In this document: piece after piece, positions 13,292-21,934 of the stretch
How the letters are laid out: every line of letters starts with the position of its first letter
How positions within the stretch are numbered: position 1 is the stretch's first letter
DNA from: Roseateles sp. YR242
GTDB taxonomy: Bacteria > Pseudomonadota > Gammaproteobacteria > Burkholderiales > Burkholderiaceae_C
Reading direction: 5' to 3'
Length of the DNA stretch: 64,000 nt
NCBI RefSeq assembly: GCF_900109745.1
Contig: NZ_FOAV01000007.1
Coordinates: 186,001 to 250,000 of the forward strand
The notes under the pieces: model-generated
Told to the model about the DNA's origin: nothing
What the model saw: the letters and a program-made list of their open reading frames with translations, nothing else
The model's database searches: none
Program-made: the position numbers and the translations under genes

Positions 13292-13804
13292 ATGGCCTCC
13301 CTGGCTTCCGGCGTCGCACCCCGCCTGACACGTGTGCATCAGATCGAGCCCCTCGCCTGGGCGCCCTTGCTCGCGGCCAGCGAAGCGGAGGGCTGGCACA
13401 TGCTCAGCCGCTTGATGGATGAATGGCGCAGCGGTGCCAATCGTTATGAGCAGCCCGGTGAATCGCTGTGGGCGTGGCTGGATGCGCGAGGTTTCGTGAT
13501 CGCGGTGGGCGGGCTCAATGTGGAGCCGGCGCCGGGCCGTCCGGGCACCGGCCGCATGCGGCGCTTTTATGTGCATCCGGGTTGGCGTGGGCATGGCCTG
13601 GCGCGTCGTCTGGTGGGCGCGGTGCTGGCGAGTGCGCAAGGGCATTTCAGCCGGCTGCATGTGAATTGTGAAAGCTCGCAGTCCGCCGAGTTCTGGACGC
13701 GATGCGGCTTTGCCGCAGTAACCGCTGATGCAGTGGCGATGAGCCGCCCTGCGCTCTATACCCACGTGCGCCTGCTGCCCCAGCTTCAGCCGCAGATGGC
13801 CTGA
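13292..13804 (+). CDS. GNAT-family N-acetyltransferase
   Basis: A 170-aa protein with the GNAT core: MRRFYVHPGWRGHGLARRLVGAVL is motif A, where R/Q-x-x-G-x-G/A binds the acetyl-CoA pyrophosphate (here GWRGHGLA). A following strand and helix (LHVNCESSQSAEFWTRCGF) form motif B. The substrate is unknown. The frame extends upstream to a GTG at 13184, but that part is low-complexity and unlike the family, so ATG 13292 is preferred. No clear Shine-Dalgarno is visible for either. It follows the deacetylase-caspase gene by about 135 bp and may be an independent unit. Confidence 0.8.
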   Translation: MASLASGVAPRLTRVHQIEPLAWAPLLAASEAEGWHMLSRLMDEWRSGANRYEQPGESLWAWLDARGFVIAVGGLNVEPAPGRPGTGRMRRFYVHPGWRGHGLARRLVGAVLASAQGHFSRLHVNCESSQSAEFWTRCGFAAVTADAVAMSRPALYTHVRLLPQLQPQMA

Positions 13805-13950
13805 TTCAACGGGCCCGATTCAACGAGCCTGAAGTATCGCGCCTGAATCATCGGGTCTGATTCTTTCCGGTCGCGCGAGGCGATTTCATCAGAAGCGCTC
13901 AGTCGCCTCGGCGAGGTTGCCCACGCGATGGCATAGCGGCATGGCGCCAT

Positions 13951-14619
13951 TCAAGGCCAATGCCTTGCATGCACGCCGGCCACCAGCGGCAAGGCCTCGA
14001 TCCGCTTCAGCAGCGCCAGAAATTCCGGCCTGTGTTGCTCCAGATGCGGCCGCGTGCCGGACCACTTCGACACGATCACGGCCATCACATCCAGCGCGCC
14101 CGGCGCTTCACCGCTGAGCCAGGGGCGGCCCGGAAACTGGTCGGCGAACATCTCCCAATGCAGGTGCAGCCGGTGCCGTGCCCCTTGCCGCACCGCCTCG
14201 CGTTCGGCCTGCTGCTCGCTGGTGGTGAAGCGCTCCGGATAGTCGCTGATGGTGACCTGGCTGTAGCAGTTGGCGGCGATGAACACGAGGCCGCGCAGAA
14301 TCTGGTCACGCTGGGCCTCACTACGGCCGAGCAGCCCTGCGGCCGGAAACCGCAGACCCAGGTGCATGAGGATGGCCGCGCTCTCGGTCAGCACTTCGCC
14401 CTGCGGGGTGTGCAGGGTCGGGATCTGCATCAGCGGGTTGAGCTGGCGCAGGGCCTCCCGGTCGGAGTCGTCTTCCCACGAGGAGGCATGCACCACCCGG
14501 TAGGGCTGCCCGCACCAGGTCAGGCCGATCTCCGCAATGGCGGAGCCCGAGCCCTTGGTGCCGTACAGCACGTAGGGGGTGGAATCGGCAGGAGCGGGCG
14601 GCGCGGTGGTGGTGCTCAT
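13951..14619 (-). CDS. glutathione S-transferase family protein
   Basis: A 222-aa soluble protein. The N-terminal thioredoxin-like domain begins at YVLYGTKGSGSAIAEIGL, with a Ser-rich segment in the position of the catalytic Ser/Cys of bacterial GSTs. The cis-Pro segment LMQIPTLHTPQGEVLTESAAIL supplies the QIPTL and ES glutathione-binding residues. The C-terminal all-helical domain contains APGALDVMAVIV, the conserved N-capping-box Asp of GSTs. The substrate is unknown. It stands alone on the minus strand. The 146-bp gap to the acetyltransferase on its 3' side holds near-repeats of GATTCAACG/CTGAATCA but no clear terminator. Confidence 0.88.
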   Translation of the reverse strand: MSTTTAPPAPADSTPYVLYGTKGSGSAIAEIGLTWCGQPYRVVHASSWEDDSDREALRQLNPLMQIPTLHTPQGEVLTESAAILMHLGLRFPAAGLLGRSEAQRDQILRGLVFIAANCYSQVTISDYPERFTTSEQQAEREAVRQGARHRLHLHWEMFADQFPGRPWLSGEAPGALDVMAVIVSKWSGTRPHLEQHRPEFLALLKRIEALPLVAGVHARHWP

Positions 14620-14718
14620 GGCGCCAGTGTAGGGACGCAGCCGCGCGATGGCGAGAGGCCCTGAGGGCCACGGGTGTCCCGTGATCAGCCGTCATGGGCC
14701 CCGCAAGGGCGGAGCCTC

Positions 14719-15744
14719 TCAGCGGTCAAAGAACCGCATCCGCTCCTCGTTGGCCGGATGGCTGCTGAAGGCGATTGGCAGCAGACGGCTCTTGCCGTAC
14801 TTGCCCTGGATACGCTCGAAGAACACCTGCATCGCGCGCGGTGAGCGGCCGGCGTTGATGAGCCAGTCCCGCGCGGTGGCATCCGCCTCGCGCTCGAACT
14901 GGCGCGAGTACTCGGCGCTCATCAACAGCGCCGGTGCGCCGGCCATCAGGCCGGAGACATCCCCCACCATCATGGCCGCCAGCGTGCTGCCCAGGCTGGC
15001 GCGCACCAGCATGCGCATGCCATGGCGGCCCCGCACATGGCCGATCTCGTGGGCGAGCACGCCCAGCACCGTATCGGGCTGGTCGCGCAGCAACTCGATG
15101 AGCTGGTCCGTGACCACGATGTGACCGCCGGGCAGCGCAAAGGCGTTGGGCCCGATGGACTTGCCGGTGTCCTGGAAGTGCAACTCGATCGGTATGGCAG
15201 GCCCGGGCTGGGCGGCCGCAAAGGTGGCCAGGCGCTCCCGCCAGGCTTGTTGCTCCTGAAGGCTCAGCGTGCTGGGCTTGAGCAGTACCGTGCCCAACTG
15301 GCTGATCGCCTCATCGCCCAGATGCGTGTCCACCTGTGGCGGCACCCAGGCGGTGACGATGTCGGCGGCCCATGGCAGGCCCCAACGCCACGCGCTGAAG
15401 AACAGGCCGGCGAGCAGTGCCAGCGCCAGCATCGTGCGCCGCCAGCTGGAGAACCAGCGTTGAGCGAATGTCCGGCCCAGGCCCCGTCCGCCCGTGGCCT
15501 GCTGCACCCATTCGTCCCAGTCCGCAGCCTCTGCCACGCTGAGGACGCCGCCGTCCGGCAACAGGGCGCGACGCTGGCCGTGGCGAGTGGGCTCGGGCCA
15601 GCGTACCTGCCGTACCGGATAACGCCGCTCGCCCAGGGCGCCTGCGATCACCGCCTGCTCTTGCTCCAGCCACAGACGCACGGGCTGGTTGCGCGCGCTG
15701 CGGCCATCGAAGTAGTCCGCCTGCAGCGTGGGCGTGGCCATCAC
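14719..15744 (-). CDS. M48-family membrane metalloprotease
   Basis: A 341-aa protein with one membrane segment (about residues 104-124, MLALALLAGLFFSAW) and a C-terminal M48 peptidase domain. The zinc-binding HEIGH motif lies at 232-236, followed by RGRH and the third-ligand region RQFEREADATARDW. FALPGGHIVVTDQL is the typical strand before the active-site helix. Its start overlaps the stop of the upstream DUF898 gene by 4 bp (ATGA), so the two are co-translated. DUF898 (YjgN-like) with an M48 protease is a recurring pair in proteobacteria. A role in membrane-protein quality control is likely but not shown by sequence. Confidence 0.93.
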   Translation of the reverse strand: MMATPTLQADYFDGRSARNQPVRLWLEQEQAVIAGALGERRYPVRQVRWPEPTRHGQRRALLPDGGVLSVAEAADWDEWVQQATGGRGLGRTFAQRWFSSWRRTMLALALLAGLFFSAWRWGLPWAADIVTAWVPPQVDTHLGDEAISQLGTVLLKPSTLSLQEQQAWRERLATFAAAQPGPAIPIELHFQDTGKSIGPNAFALPGGHIVVTDQLIELLRDQPDTVLGVLAHEIGHVRGRHGMRMLVRASLGSTLAAMMVGDVSGLMAGAPALLMSAEYSRQFEREADATARDWLINAGRSPRAMQVFFERIQGKYGKSRLLPIAFSSHPANEERMRFFDR

Positions 15745-16955
15745 AGACCCATGTCGATGCCGAAGAAATCGCCGGCCAGGTCGCCCGTGGCGGCGGTCTC
15801 GGGCGTCTGCTGGCGGGCCAGCCAGGTGTCGAGGTCACCGTCCAGGGTCACGCTGACGCCTTGCAGGCGCAGGCGGGCAGTCGCCACCGTCGCCCAGGCG
15901 CGGTACAGCCCCAGCGTCAACAGCGTCAGCAGGGTGTTCTTCAGCGTCAGCTTCACCATCGAGCGGGCCGTCAGTGCGCTGGTGAATTCCAGATCCTGAG
16001 TGGAGGTTCGGTTCCACAGCAGGTTCTGGAAACGCGCGGTGAAGTAGGGATGGATGATGGCCAGCATGAGCAGCCAAATCAGCAGGGAGGTGAACAGGGG
16101 CAGCAACAGCAGCCAGGATGCTGCGTCCGGGTTGGACGCATCGCCCCGGCGTGCGCCGGACAGGGCAACGGCCACCATGATCACGACGCTGACGACGGCG
16201 ACCGCCAGCAGCCCCAGGCCCGCCGCTTTCAGCGCCAGCTTGTAGACCGAGCCGCCGGACAGGGCGAGTTCACCCTCCTGCTCCGCATAACGATAGCCGC
16301 CGTGCTGATAGCGCTTGATCAGCGTCAGCGTCCAGGGCGAGAGCGCGACGGCGAGCAGCAGGGCCACGCCCAGAGAGACACCGAGAACCGCGAGCGTGGC
16401 CTGGGAGGACACGTCCAACGGACGCTTCAGCAGGTTGCTCACCATCACCACGGCGATCATGGGCAGATAGACCGGCGCAAACGCCAGGTAGGCCCCCTTG
16501 AGCGGGGCCTCGAAACCGAAGCGCAGGCCGCGCCAGCTGGTGTTGTAGAGCCGGAACTGCAGGCCGGCGCGCCACAGGGCCGGCCACAGCGCACACAGCA
16601 CCAGGAAGGCCACCACACCTCCCATCAGAGAAACCTGGCCTGCGAAGGAATAGCAGCCCATGAGCACCATCAGCAGGATGTGGCCGCGGAACATCTTCCA
16701 GGGGTCGCCATGAAAGCTCAGTGCCTGGCCATCCACCAGCGTGTTGCCGTAGAAGTAGTGGAGCCGACGGGCCTTGGCAAAGGGCCAGTACAGGCCCAGT
16801 GTCACCACCGTGAGCAACAGGTTGGTGATCCAGATCCGGAAATATTCGCTGCCGGAGCCGGTGAACTGGATCTCCAGCTTGCGTTTGCGATATTGCGACA
16901 GCGGCCAGCCGGTGAGACCACCAGTGGACGCACCCTCCTCATTCGAGCGCATCAT
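15741..16955 (-). CDS. DUF898 (YjgN-like) polytopic inner-membrane protein
   Basis: A 404-aa membrane protein. Several hydrophobic helices occur (WITNLLLTVVTLGLYWPF; ILLMVLMGCYSFAG; LAVLGVSLGVALLLAVAL; LGLLAVAVVSVVIMVAV). The family signature, a helix followed by TLGLYWPFAKARRLHYFYGNT, appears near the N-terminus and recurs as LLTLLTLGLYRAWATVATARL near the C-terminus, an internal duplication typical of DUF898. The frame is open back to 17105, but the ATG at 16955, preceded by GAGAGGGAAG, is chosen; the upstream 50 residues are Arg/Pro-rich and unlike the family. It is operonic with the M48 protease. Function unknown. Confidence 0.9.
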   Translation of the reverse strand: MMRSNEEGASTGGLTGWPLSQYRKRKLEIQFTGSGSEYFRIWITNLLLTVVTLGLYWPFAKARRLHYFYGNTLVDGQALSFHGDPWKMFRGHILLMVLMGCYSFAGQVSLMGGVVAFLVLCALWPALWRAGLQFRLYNTSWRGLRFGFEAPLKGAYLAFAPVYLPMIAVVMVSNLLKRPLDVSSQATLAVLGVSLGVALLLAVALSPWTLTLIKRYQHGGYRYAEQEGELALSGGSVYKLALKAAGLGLLAVAVVSVVIMVAVALSGARRGDASNPDAASWLLLLPLFTSLLIWLLMLAIIHPYFTARFQNLLWNRTSTQDLEFTSALTARSMVKLTLKNTLLTLLTLGLYRAWATVATARLRLQGVSVTLDGDLDTWLARQQTPETAATGDLAGDFFGIDMGL

Positions 16956-17177
16956 TGCTTCCCTCTCAATATTTCTCGGTCGCCGGCGCGATTCGTGTCG
17001 CGCAGGTCGTGTTGCCGCCGGTTGAACAGCCCGGCTGTGCCTGATCCCCGCTCTTTTTGGCCGGGCGTCGAAGTGTGCTTCACCCCTTTGGGAGGGACAA
17101 GACACCTAAATGGGTGAATGCCTGGCGTTGTTTCGAGGCCGCAGTCGGTAGAAGCGAATCGCTAGAATCTCTTCGCA

Positions 17178-17810
17178 ATGAAACTCATCGGTTCACTCAC
17201 CAGCCCCTACGTCCGCAAGGTCCGCATCGTCATGGCGGAAAAGAAGCTCGACTATCAATTCGAGCTGGAGGACGTCTGGGGGAGCGACAACATCCTCAAG
17301 ATCAACCCGCTGGGCAAGGTGCCCTGTCTGGTCATGGAAGGCCAGGATTCGATCACCGGCGCGGTGTTCGATTCTCGGGTGATCGTCGAGTACGTCGACA
17401 CGCTCTCTCCGGTGGGCAAGCTCATTCCGGAGCGTGGCCGAGAGCGCTGCGAGGTCCGCACCTGGGAGGCCCTGTCAGATGGCCTGCTGGACGCCTGCCT
17501 GGCAGCCCGCATGGAAGAGACCTGGAGCGGCCGTACAGACGCCGAACGCAGTGCCGCCTGGATCCAGCGCCAGATGAACAAGGTGCATGCCTCGCTGCAG
17601 GCCATGAGCCATGGCCTGGGCGAAAAGAACTGGTGCTCCGGCAATCACTTCACCCTGGCGGACATTTCGCTCGGGTGTGCGCTCGGGTACCTGGACTTTC
17701 GCTTCCCCACCATCGACTGGCGTGCCAGCCACGCGAACCTGGCCCGTCACTTCGACAAGCTGATGACCCGCGCCAGCTTCCAGGACACGCTGCCGCCGGC
17801 CGCGACCTGA
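17178..17810 (+). CDS. glutathione S-transferase family protein (YibF-like)
   Basis: A 210-aa cytosolic GST. The N-terminal thioredoxin fold starts MKLIGSLTSPYVRKVRIVMAEKKL, where SPYVRKVR is the active-site loop of the YibF/beta-like subgroup. NPLGKVPCLV supplies the cis-Pro, and FDSRVIVEYVD takes the place of the usual E-S-x-x-I glutathione gamma-Glu contact. The C-terminal helical domain carries HFTLADISLGCALGYLDFR, the N-capping box. Length and layout are typical. Substrate unknown. Monocistronic and divergent from the DUF898-M48 operon. Confidence 0.9.
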   Translation: MKLIGSLTSPYVRKVRIVMAEKKLDYQFELEDVWGSDNILKINPLGKVPCLVMEGQDSITGAVFDSRVIVEYVDTLSPVGKLIPERGRERCEVRTWEALSDGLLDACLAARMEETWSGRTDAERSAAWIQRQMNKVHASLQAMSHGLGEKNWCSGNHFTLADISLGCALGYLDFRFPTIDWRASHANLARHFDKLMTRASFQDTLPPAAT

Positions 17811-18072
17811 TTCAGGCGCCGGTGGCTGCCGGCGTCCGGCCTGGGGCTGATCCGGGCTCCCACCCGCGCCTGGTCGGGTTCGCTGTCCGCTTTTCGCACG
17901 GCCCCCATCCAGGCCTCATCCTTCCGGGGCAGTCCGGCCTCTCTCCGTGCGCGGGCCTGAGGCTGGGCTTGCCCATGACCTGTGGCGCGCAAGCCGATTT
18001 GGCGCATTCTGGCCTCACAATGGGTTGATGGCGCCTGCTGGAGCGGGCGCGGAATCTTTCAGGGAGGACTTG

Positions 18073-19947
18073 ATGGGATTGAAAGCTGTGTTTTCGCCAA
18101 TCGGCCGTTTCTTCGGCGGCGTTTGGTGGCTGTTGGACGGTACGCGGCGGGTGGTGCTGAACCTGCTGTTCCTGATCCTGATCATTGCGCTGCTGTGGTC
18201 GATCTTCTCGCGCGGCAAGGGCTTGCAGGCGCAGACCACGCTGGTGCTGGACATCCAGGGTGAGGTGGTCGAGCAGTTCTCCGGCTCCGCCCGGGACCAG
18301 GCGATGGCGCAACTCAAGGGCGAGAACCGCGCCCAGACCCGTCTGCGTGACCTGCTGGCGGTGCTGGATGCCGCCGCCAAGGACGACAAGATCGTTCAGC
18401 TCTTCCTGGACCTGGATCACATGGGCAGCGCCACGCCCGCGACCCTGCATGAATTGCAGGCCGGCATTGCGCGTTTCAAGGAAAGCAAGAAGCCGGTCGT
18501 GGCCTTTGCCAACAACTACGACCAGCGCAGCTACTACCTCGCCGCGCAGGCCAACGAGGTGTATGTGCACCCGATGGGGGGCGTGAGCATCGAGGGTTAC
18601 GGGCGCTACCGCAACTACTACAAGGACGCGCTGGACCGTGTGGGCATCTCGGCCAACGTGATGCGCGTGGGCACCTACAAGAACTTCGCCGAGCCCTACT
18701 TCGCGAATGCGCCATCGCAGGCCTCGATCGAAGCGGAAAGTTATCTCTACGACGAGCTGTGGGCCCGTTATCAACTGGAGGTCGAGCAGGCCCGCAAGCT
18801 GGACAAGGGCGCCATTGCCAAGGCCATCGAGGAGCTGCCGCAGCGGTTGGCGGCGGTCAGTGGCGACCTGGGCAAACTGGCCCTGCAGGAAAAGCTGGTG
18901 GACGGCCTCAAGACCCGTGACCAGGTGGATCTGCTGCTGGAACAGCGCGGTGCCAAGGACGAAAAGCAACTGCGCGCCATCTCCCTGGGGGCTTACGTGG
19001 CGCAGCTCCAGCCCAAGCTGCCCAAGCCCGAAGGCCAGATCGGCATCGTCGTGGCGGAAGGCGAGATCGTGGATGGCCAGGCCTCGCCGGGTCGCATTGG
19101 TGGTGAATCGACCTCGGCGCTGATCCGCCAGGCGCGTCTGGACGACAAGATCAAGGCGGTGGTGCTGCGGGTGAACTCACCCGGCGGCAGTGCCTTCGCC
19201 TCGGAGCTGGTGCGGCGCGAGCTGGAGCTGACCCGTGCGGTCGGCAAGCCGGTGGTGGTGTCCATGGGCGGTGTGGCAGCCTCGGGCGGCTACTGGATCT
19301 CCATGTCGTCGGACGAGGTGATTGCCGACCCTTCCACCATCACCGGTTCCATCGGCGTGGTCGGCATGCTGCCCACGGGCGAGAAGCTGATGGACAAGCT
19401 CTCCATCCATACCGGCGGCTACACCACCACCTGGCTGGCGGCCGGTTATGACCCTCGCCGGGCACTGGACCCGCGCATGGCGGCGGTGGTGCAGTCCATG
19501 ATCGAGCACACCTATGCCGAGTTCACCGGCCGGGCGGCCACAGCCCGCAAAAAGAGCGCCGCGCAGATCGATGCGGTGGGGCAGGGCCGGGTGTGGACCG
19601 GTTCGCAGGCGTTGGAGCGTGGTCTGGTCGACAAGCTGGGCCGCCTGAGCGATGCGGTCGCCAGCGCCGCCAAGCGCGCCAACCTGGGCGATGACCCGTC
19701 GGTGCGTTACGTTGAAGCCGAGCGGGGCCACATCGAGCGCCTGGTCTCCAGCTTGACCGACTCGGCCATGCCGTCGGTGCGCACCGAAGTCCTCAAGGCC
19801 CTCGGCGGCATCCCGCAACTGCCCGCGCCCTTGCAGGAAGCGCAGGCCGACATGACCTGGCTCGCCGAGCAGGCCCGGCCCGATGCCCAAGGTGCCACCC
19901 GGGCGCCTGTCAAAGCCATCGTGCACTGCCTGTGCACCGCGCCTTGA
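18073..19947 (+). CDS. sppA: signal peptide peptidase SppA, 67K type (S49)
   Basis: A 624-aa inner-membrane serine protease that clears cleaved signal peptides. One N-terminal membrane helix (about residues 23-46, VVLNLLFLILIIALLW) anchors two tandem S49 domains. The catalytic dyad of the long SppA form is visible: Lys203 in VGTYKNFAEPY of the N-domain and nucleophile Ser404 in VAASGGYWISM of the C-domain; VNSPGGSAFASE is the oxyanion-side loop. The length matches E. coli SppA (618 aa). The frame is open upstream to 17947, but AGGGAGGA six to seven bases before ATG 18073 decides the start. An inverted repeat (19961-19986) after the stop is a weak terminator candidate. Confidence 0.96.
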   Translation: MGLKAVFSPIGRFFGGVWWLLDGTRRVVLNLLFLILIIALLWSIFSRGKGLQAQTTLVLDIQGEVVEQFSGSARDQAMAQLKGENRAQTRLRDLLAVLDAAAKDDKIVQLFLDLDHMGSATPATLHELQAGIARFKESKKPVVAFANNYDQRSYYLAAQANEVYVHPMGGVSIEGYGRYRNYYKDALDRVGISANVMRVGTYKNFAEPYFANAPSQASIEAESYLYDELWARYQLEVEQARKLDKGAIAKAIEELPQRLAAVSGDLGKLALQEKLVDGLKTRDQVDLLLEQRGAKDEKQLRAISLGAYVAQLQPKLPKPEGQIGIVVAEGEIVDGQASPGRIGGESTSALIRQARLDDKIKAVVLRVNSPGGSAFASELVRRELELTRAVGKPVVVSMGGVAASGGYWISMSSDEVIADPSTITGSIGVVGMLPTGEKLMDKLSIHTGGYTTTWLAAGYDPRRALDPRMAAVVQSMIEHTYAEFTGRAATARKKSAAQIDAVGQGRVWTGSQALERGLVDKLGRLSDAVASAAKRANLGDDPSVRYVEAERGHIERLVSSLTDSAMPSVRTEVLKALGGIPQLPAPLQEAQADMTWLAEQARPDAQGATRAPVKAIVHCLCTAP

Positions 19948-19989
19948 CCTGACCCAAGGCGGGCGGGCCTTTGGCCCGACCCGCCCGGG

Positions 19990-19995
19990 TATACT
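19990..19995 (+). promoter_or_regulatory. candidate -10 box for the metXW transcript
   Basis: TATACT lies about 7 bases upstream of the riboswitch aptamer, where transcription should begin. No good -35 is seen at 16-18 bp spacing, so the promoter may need an activator. Confidence 0.4.
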
Positions 19996-20000
19996 GGCCT

Positions 20001-20055
20001 CGGCGCCGATTTGTCCGGCTTGCGGGCGCCTAAGAAATTCAGCTAAAGGGGGACA
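20001..20055 (+). promoter_or_regulatory. SAM-II-like riboswitch upstream of metX
   Basis: Stem P1 is GGCGCC (20002-20007) paired with GGCGCC (20025-20030). The loop begins GATTTG and contains TGTCC (20012-20016), which can pair with GGACA (20051-20055) to form the H-type pseudoknot. Between them, AAATTCAGCTAAAGGGGG matches the highly conserved 3' segment of the SAM-II class (AGCTAAA followed by a G run). SAM-II aptamers are compact and sit in front of methionine-biosynthesis genes such as metX/metA, mostly in alpha-proteobacteria. The position directly upstream of metX fits. The class call is from motif and pairing only. Confidence 0.85.
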
Positions 20056-20071
20056 TCCGAATCGCACAGAG

Positions 20072-20109
20072 CCCGGTGTTCCGCTTCAAGCAGCGGCGCC
20101 GGGTTTTTT
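20072..20109 (+). terminator. intrinsic terminator between the SAM-II-like aptamer and metX
   Basis: CCCGGTG (20072-20078) pairs with CGCCGGG (20097-20103), continued by CCGCT/AGCGG (20081-20085 with 20092-20096), with a 6-nt loop and then six T residues (20104-20109). It starts about 17 nt after the pseudoknot strand and ends before the metX ATG, so ligand-dependent transcription attenuation is likely. The sequence does not reveal a clear antiterminator helix. Confidence 0.8.
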
Positions 20110-20126
20110 GTTGGACGAGGTGTTTT

Positions 20127-21287
20127 ATGGGTTCAGTCGGTGACGTCACACCGCAGCGACTCCTTTTTGACCAGCCCCTGCCCCTGCGCAGTGGCGCCAG
20201 CATCGGCGAGTACGAGCTGATGGTCGAAACCTACGGGGAGCTCAACCAGGACCGCTCCAATGCCGTGCTGGTGTGCCACGCGCTCAACGCGAGCCATCAT
20301 GTGGCCGGCACCCATGCCGGCATCGACAAGAGCGAAGGCTGGTGGGACAACCTGGTGGGCCCCGGCAAGCCGCTGGACACGGACAAGTTCTTTGTCATCG
20401 GCGTCAACAACCTGGGCTCCTGCTTCGGCTCCACCGGCCCCATGCACCTGAACCCGGCCACCGGCCGCGTTTACGGCGCGGACTTTCCGGTGGTGACCGT
20501 GCATGACTGGGTGGACGCCCAGGCCCGGGTGCTCGACCGCTTCGGCATCCAGCAATTGGCCGCCGTGCTCGGGGGGTCGCTGGGGGGCATGCAGGCGCTG
20601 GACTGGTCCCTGCGCTACCCCAACCGTCTGCGCCACTGCATTGCCGTGGCCACCGCGCCCAACCTCTCCGCCCAGAACATCGCGTTCAACGAGGTGGCGC
20701 GCCGCGCCATCATCACCGACCCCGAGTTCCACGACGGCTTCTTCTACGAGCACAGCGCCATCCCGCGACGCGGCCTGCGCGTGGCGCGAATGATCGGGCA
20801 CATCACTTACCTCAGCGACGATGTGATGGAAGAGAAGTTCGGGCGCCAGATGCGTGCCGCCGAGCTGGGCTATTCCACCCACGACATCGAGTTCCAGATC
20901 GAGAGCTACCTGCGCTATCAGGGTGACAAGTTCAGCGAATACTTCGACGCCAACACGTATTTGCTGATCACCCGCGCCCTGGATTATTTCGACCCGGCGC
21001 GCGCCCATGGCGGCGACCTGAGCCGCACCTTTGCCAGCGCGCTGTGCAAGTACCTGGTGGTGAGCTTCACCACCGACTGGCGCTTCTCGCCGGCACGCTC
21101 GCGAGAGATTGTGAAGGCGCTGCTGGACAACCGCCGCGACGTCTCCTATGCCGAGATTGACGCGCCGCATGGGCACGATGCCTTCCTGCTGGACGACCCG
21201 CGCTACCACGGTGTGCTGCGGGCCTACTTCGACCGCATCGCGCAGGAACCGGTGGCGAGCGTGGCTAGCGTGGAGGGGCAGCCATGA
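20127..21287 (+). CDS. metX: homoserine O-acetyltransferase/O-succinyltransferase
   Basis: A 386-aa alpha/beta-hydrolase-fold enzyme that activates homoserine for methionine synthesis. The nucleophile elbow [12 protein letters not shown] holds Ser151, [17 protein letters not shown] is the conserved substrate loop, and Asp and His complete the triad near the C-terminus ([29 protein letters not shown]). Many beta-proteobacterial MetX enzymes use succinyl-CoA; which donor applies is not decided here. The ATG at 20127 follows GACGAGG and lies after the terminator; an earlier GTG frame start at 20076 is inside the hairpin and is rejected. It overlaps metW by 4 bp. Confidence 0.97.
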   Translation: MGSVGDVTPQRLLFDQPLPLRSGASIGEYELMVETYGELNQDRSNAVLVCHALNASHHVAGTHAGIDKSEGWWDNLVGPGKPLDTDKFFVIGVNNLGSCFGSTGPMHLNPATGRVYGADFPVVTVHDWVDAQARVLDRFGIQQLAAVLGGSLGGMQALDWSLRYPNRLRHCIAVATAPNLSAQNIAFNEVARRAIITDPEFHDGFFYEHSAIPRRGLRVARMIGHITYLSDDVMEEKFGRQMRAAELGYSTHDIEFQIESYLRYQGDKFSEYFDANTYLLITRALDYFDPARAHGGDLSRTFASALCKYLVVSFTTDWRFSPARSREIVKALLDNRRDVSYAEIDAPHGHDAFLLDDPRYHGVLRAYFDRIAQEPVASVASVEGQP

Positions 21288-21868
21288 GCGACCGCGCCGT
21301 GATGCAGATGATTGCCGACCTGGTGCCCGCCGGCTCCCGCGTGCTGGACTTGGGCTGCGGCACCGGGGAGCTGCTGGCCCATCTGCAGGCCGCCAAGGGC
21401 TGTACCGGGTACGGGGTGGAACTGGATGACGCCAATGTGCTGGCCTGTGCCCGGCGCGGCGTCAACGTGATCCAGCTCAACCTGGAAGAGGGCCTGGCCA
21501 TCTTCGAGGACCAGAGCTTCGACGTGGTGCTGCAGCTGGAGACGTTGCAGAACCTGCGCAACACCGAGGCGATGCTGCGCGAGACGGCCCGCGTGGGCCG
21601 CATGGGCATCGTCAGCTTCCCAAACTTCGCGCACTGGCCCAACCGGCTGCAGATCCTCCGCGGCCGCATGCCGGTGACCCGGGTGCTGCCTTACCAGTGG
21701 TACGACACGCCCAACATCCGCGTGGGCACCTACGCCGACTTCGAGGTGCTGGCGGGTAAATGCGGCCTGCGGGTGCTGGACAGCTTCGGTGTGCAGGCCG
21801 GCCGTGCGGTGCGCACGCTGCCCAACCTGCGGGCCAGCATGGCGGTGTTCAAGTTTGATCGCCAGTGA
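21284..21868 (+). CDS. metW: methionine biosynthesis protein MetW, SAM-dependent methyltransferase fold
   Basis: A 194-aa protein of the MetW family, class I methyltransferase fold with motif [16 protein letters not shown] and the family segment [21 protein letters not shown] split over two strands. The C-terminal part contains [22 protein letters not shown], typical of MetW. It is translationally coupled to metX (ATGA overlap). The metX-metW pair acts in homoserine activation; in characterised beta- and gamma-proteobacterial systems MetW is needed for full MetX activity. Under the same riboswitch and terminator as metX. Confidence 0.96.
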   Translation: MSDRAVMQMIADLVPAGSRVLDLGCGTGELLAHLQAAKGCTGYGVELDDANVLACARRGVNVIQLNLEEGLAIFEDQSFDVVLQLETLQNLRNTEAMLRETARVGRMGIVSFPNFAHWPNRLQILRGRMPVTRVLPYQWYDTPNIRVGTYADFEVLAGKCGLRVLDSFGVQAGRAVRTLPNLRASMAVFKFDRQ

Positions 21869-21881
21869 TCCCCAGTGGTGC

Positions 21882-21905
21882 CCGGTCATCGGCAGTGATG
21901 ACCGG
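21882..21905. terminator. hairpin between convergent metW and the aspartoacylase-like gene
   Basis: A perfect 9-bp stem, CCGGTCATC (21882-21890) with GATGACCGG (21897-21905), with a 6-nt loop, lies in the 66-bp gap between convergent genes. There is no T-run on either strand, so termination is only likely from position. Confidence 0.35.
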
Positions 21906-21934
21906 TCACGATCAGTGACGGCACGGGGCGGCGC

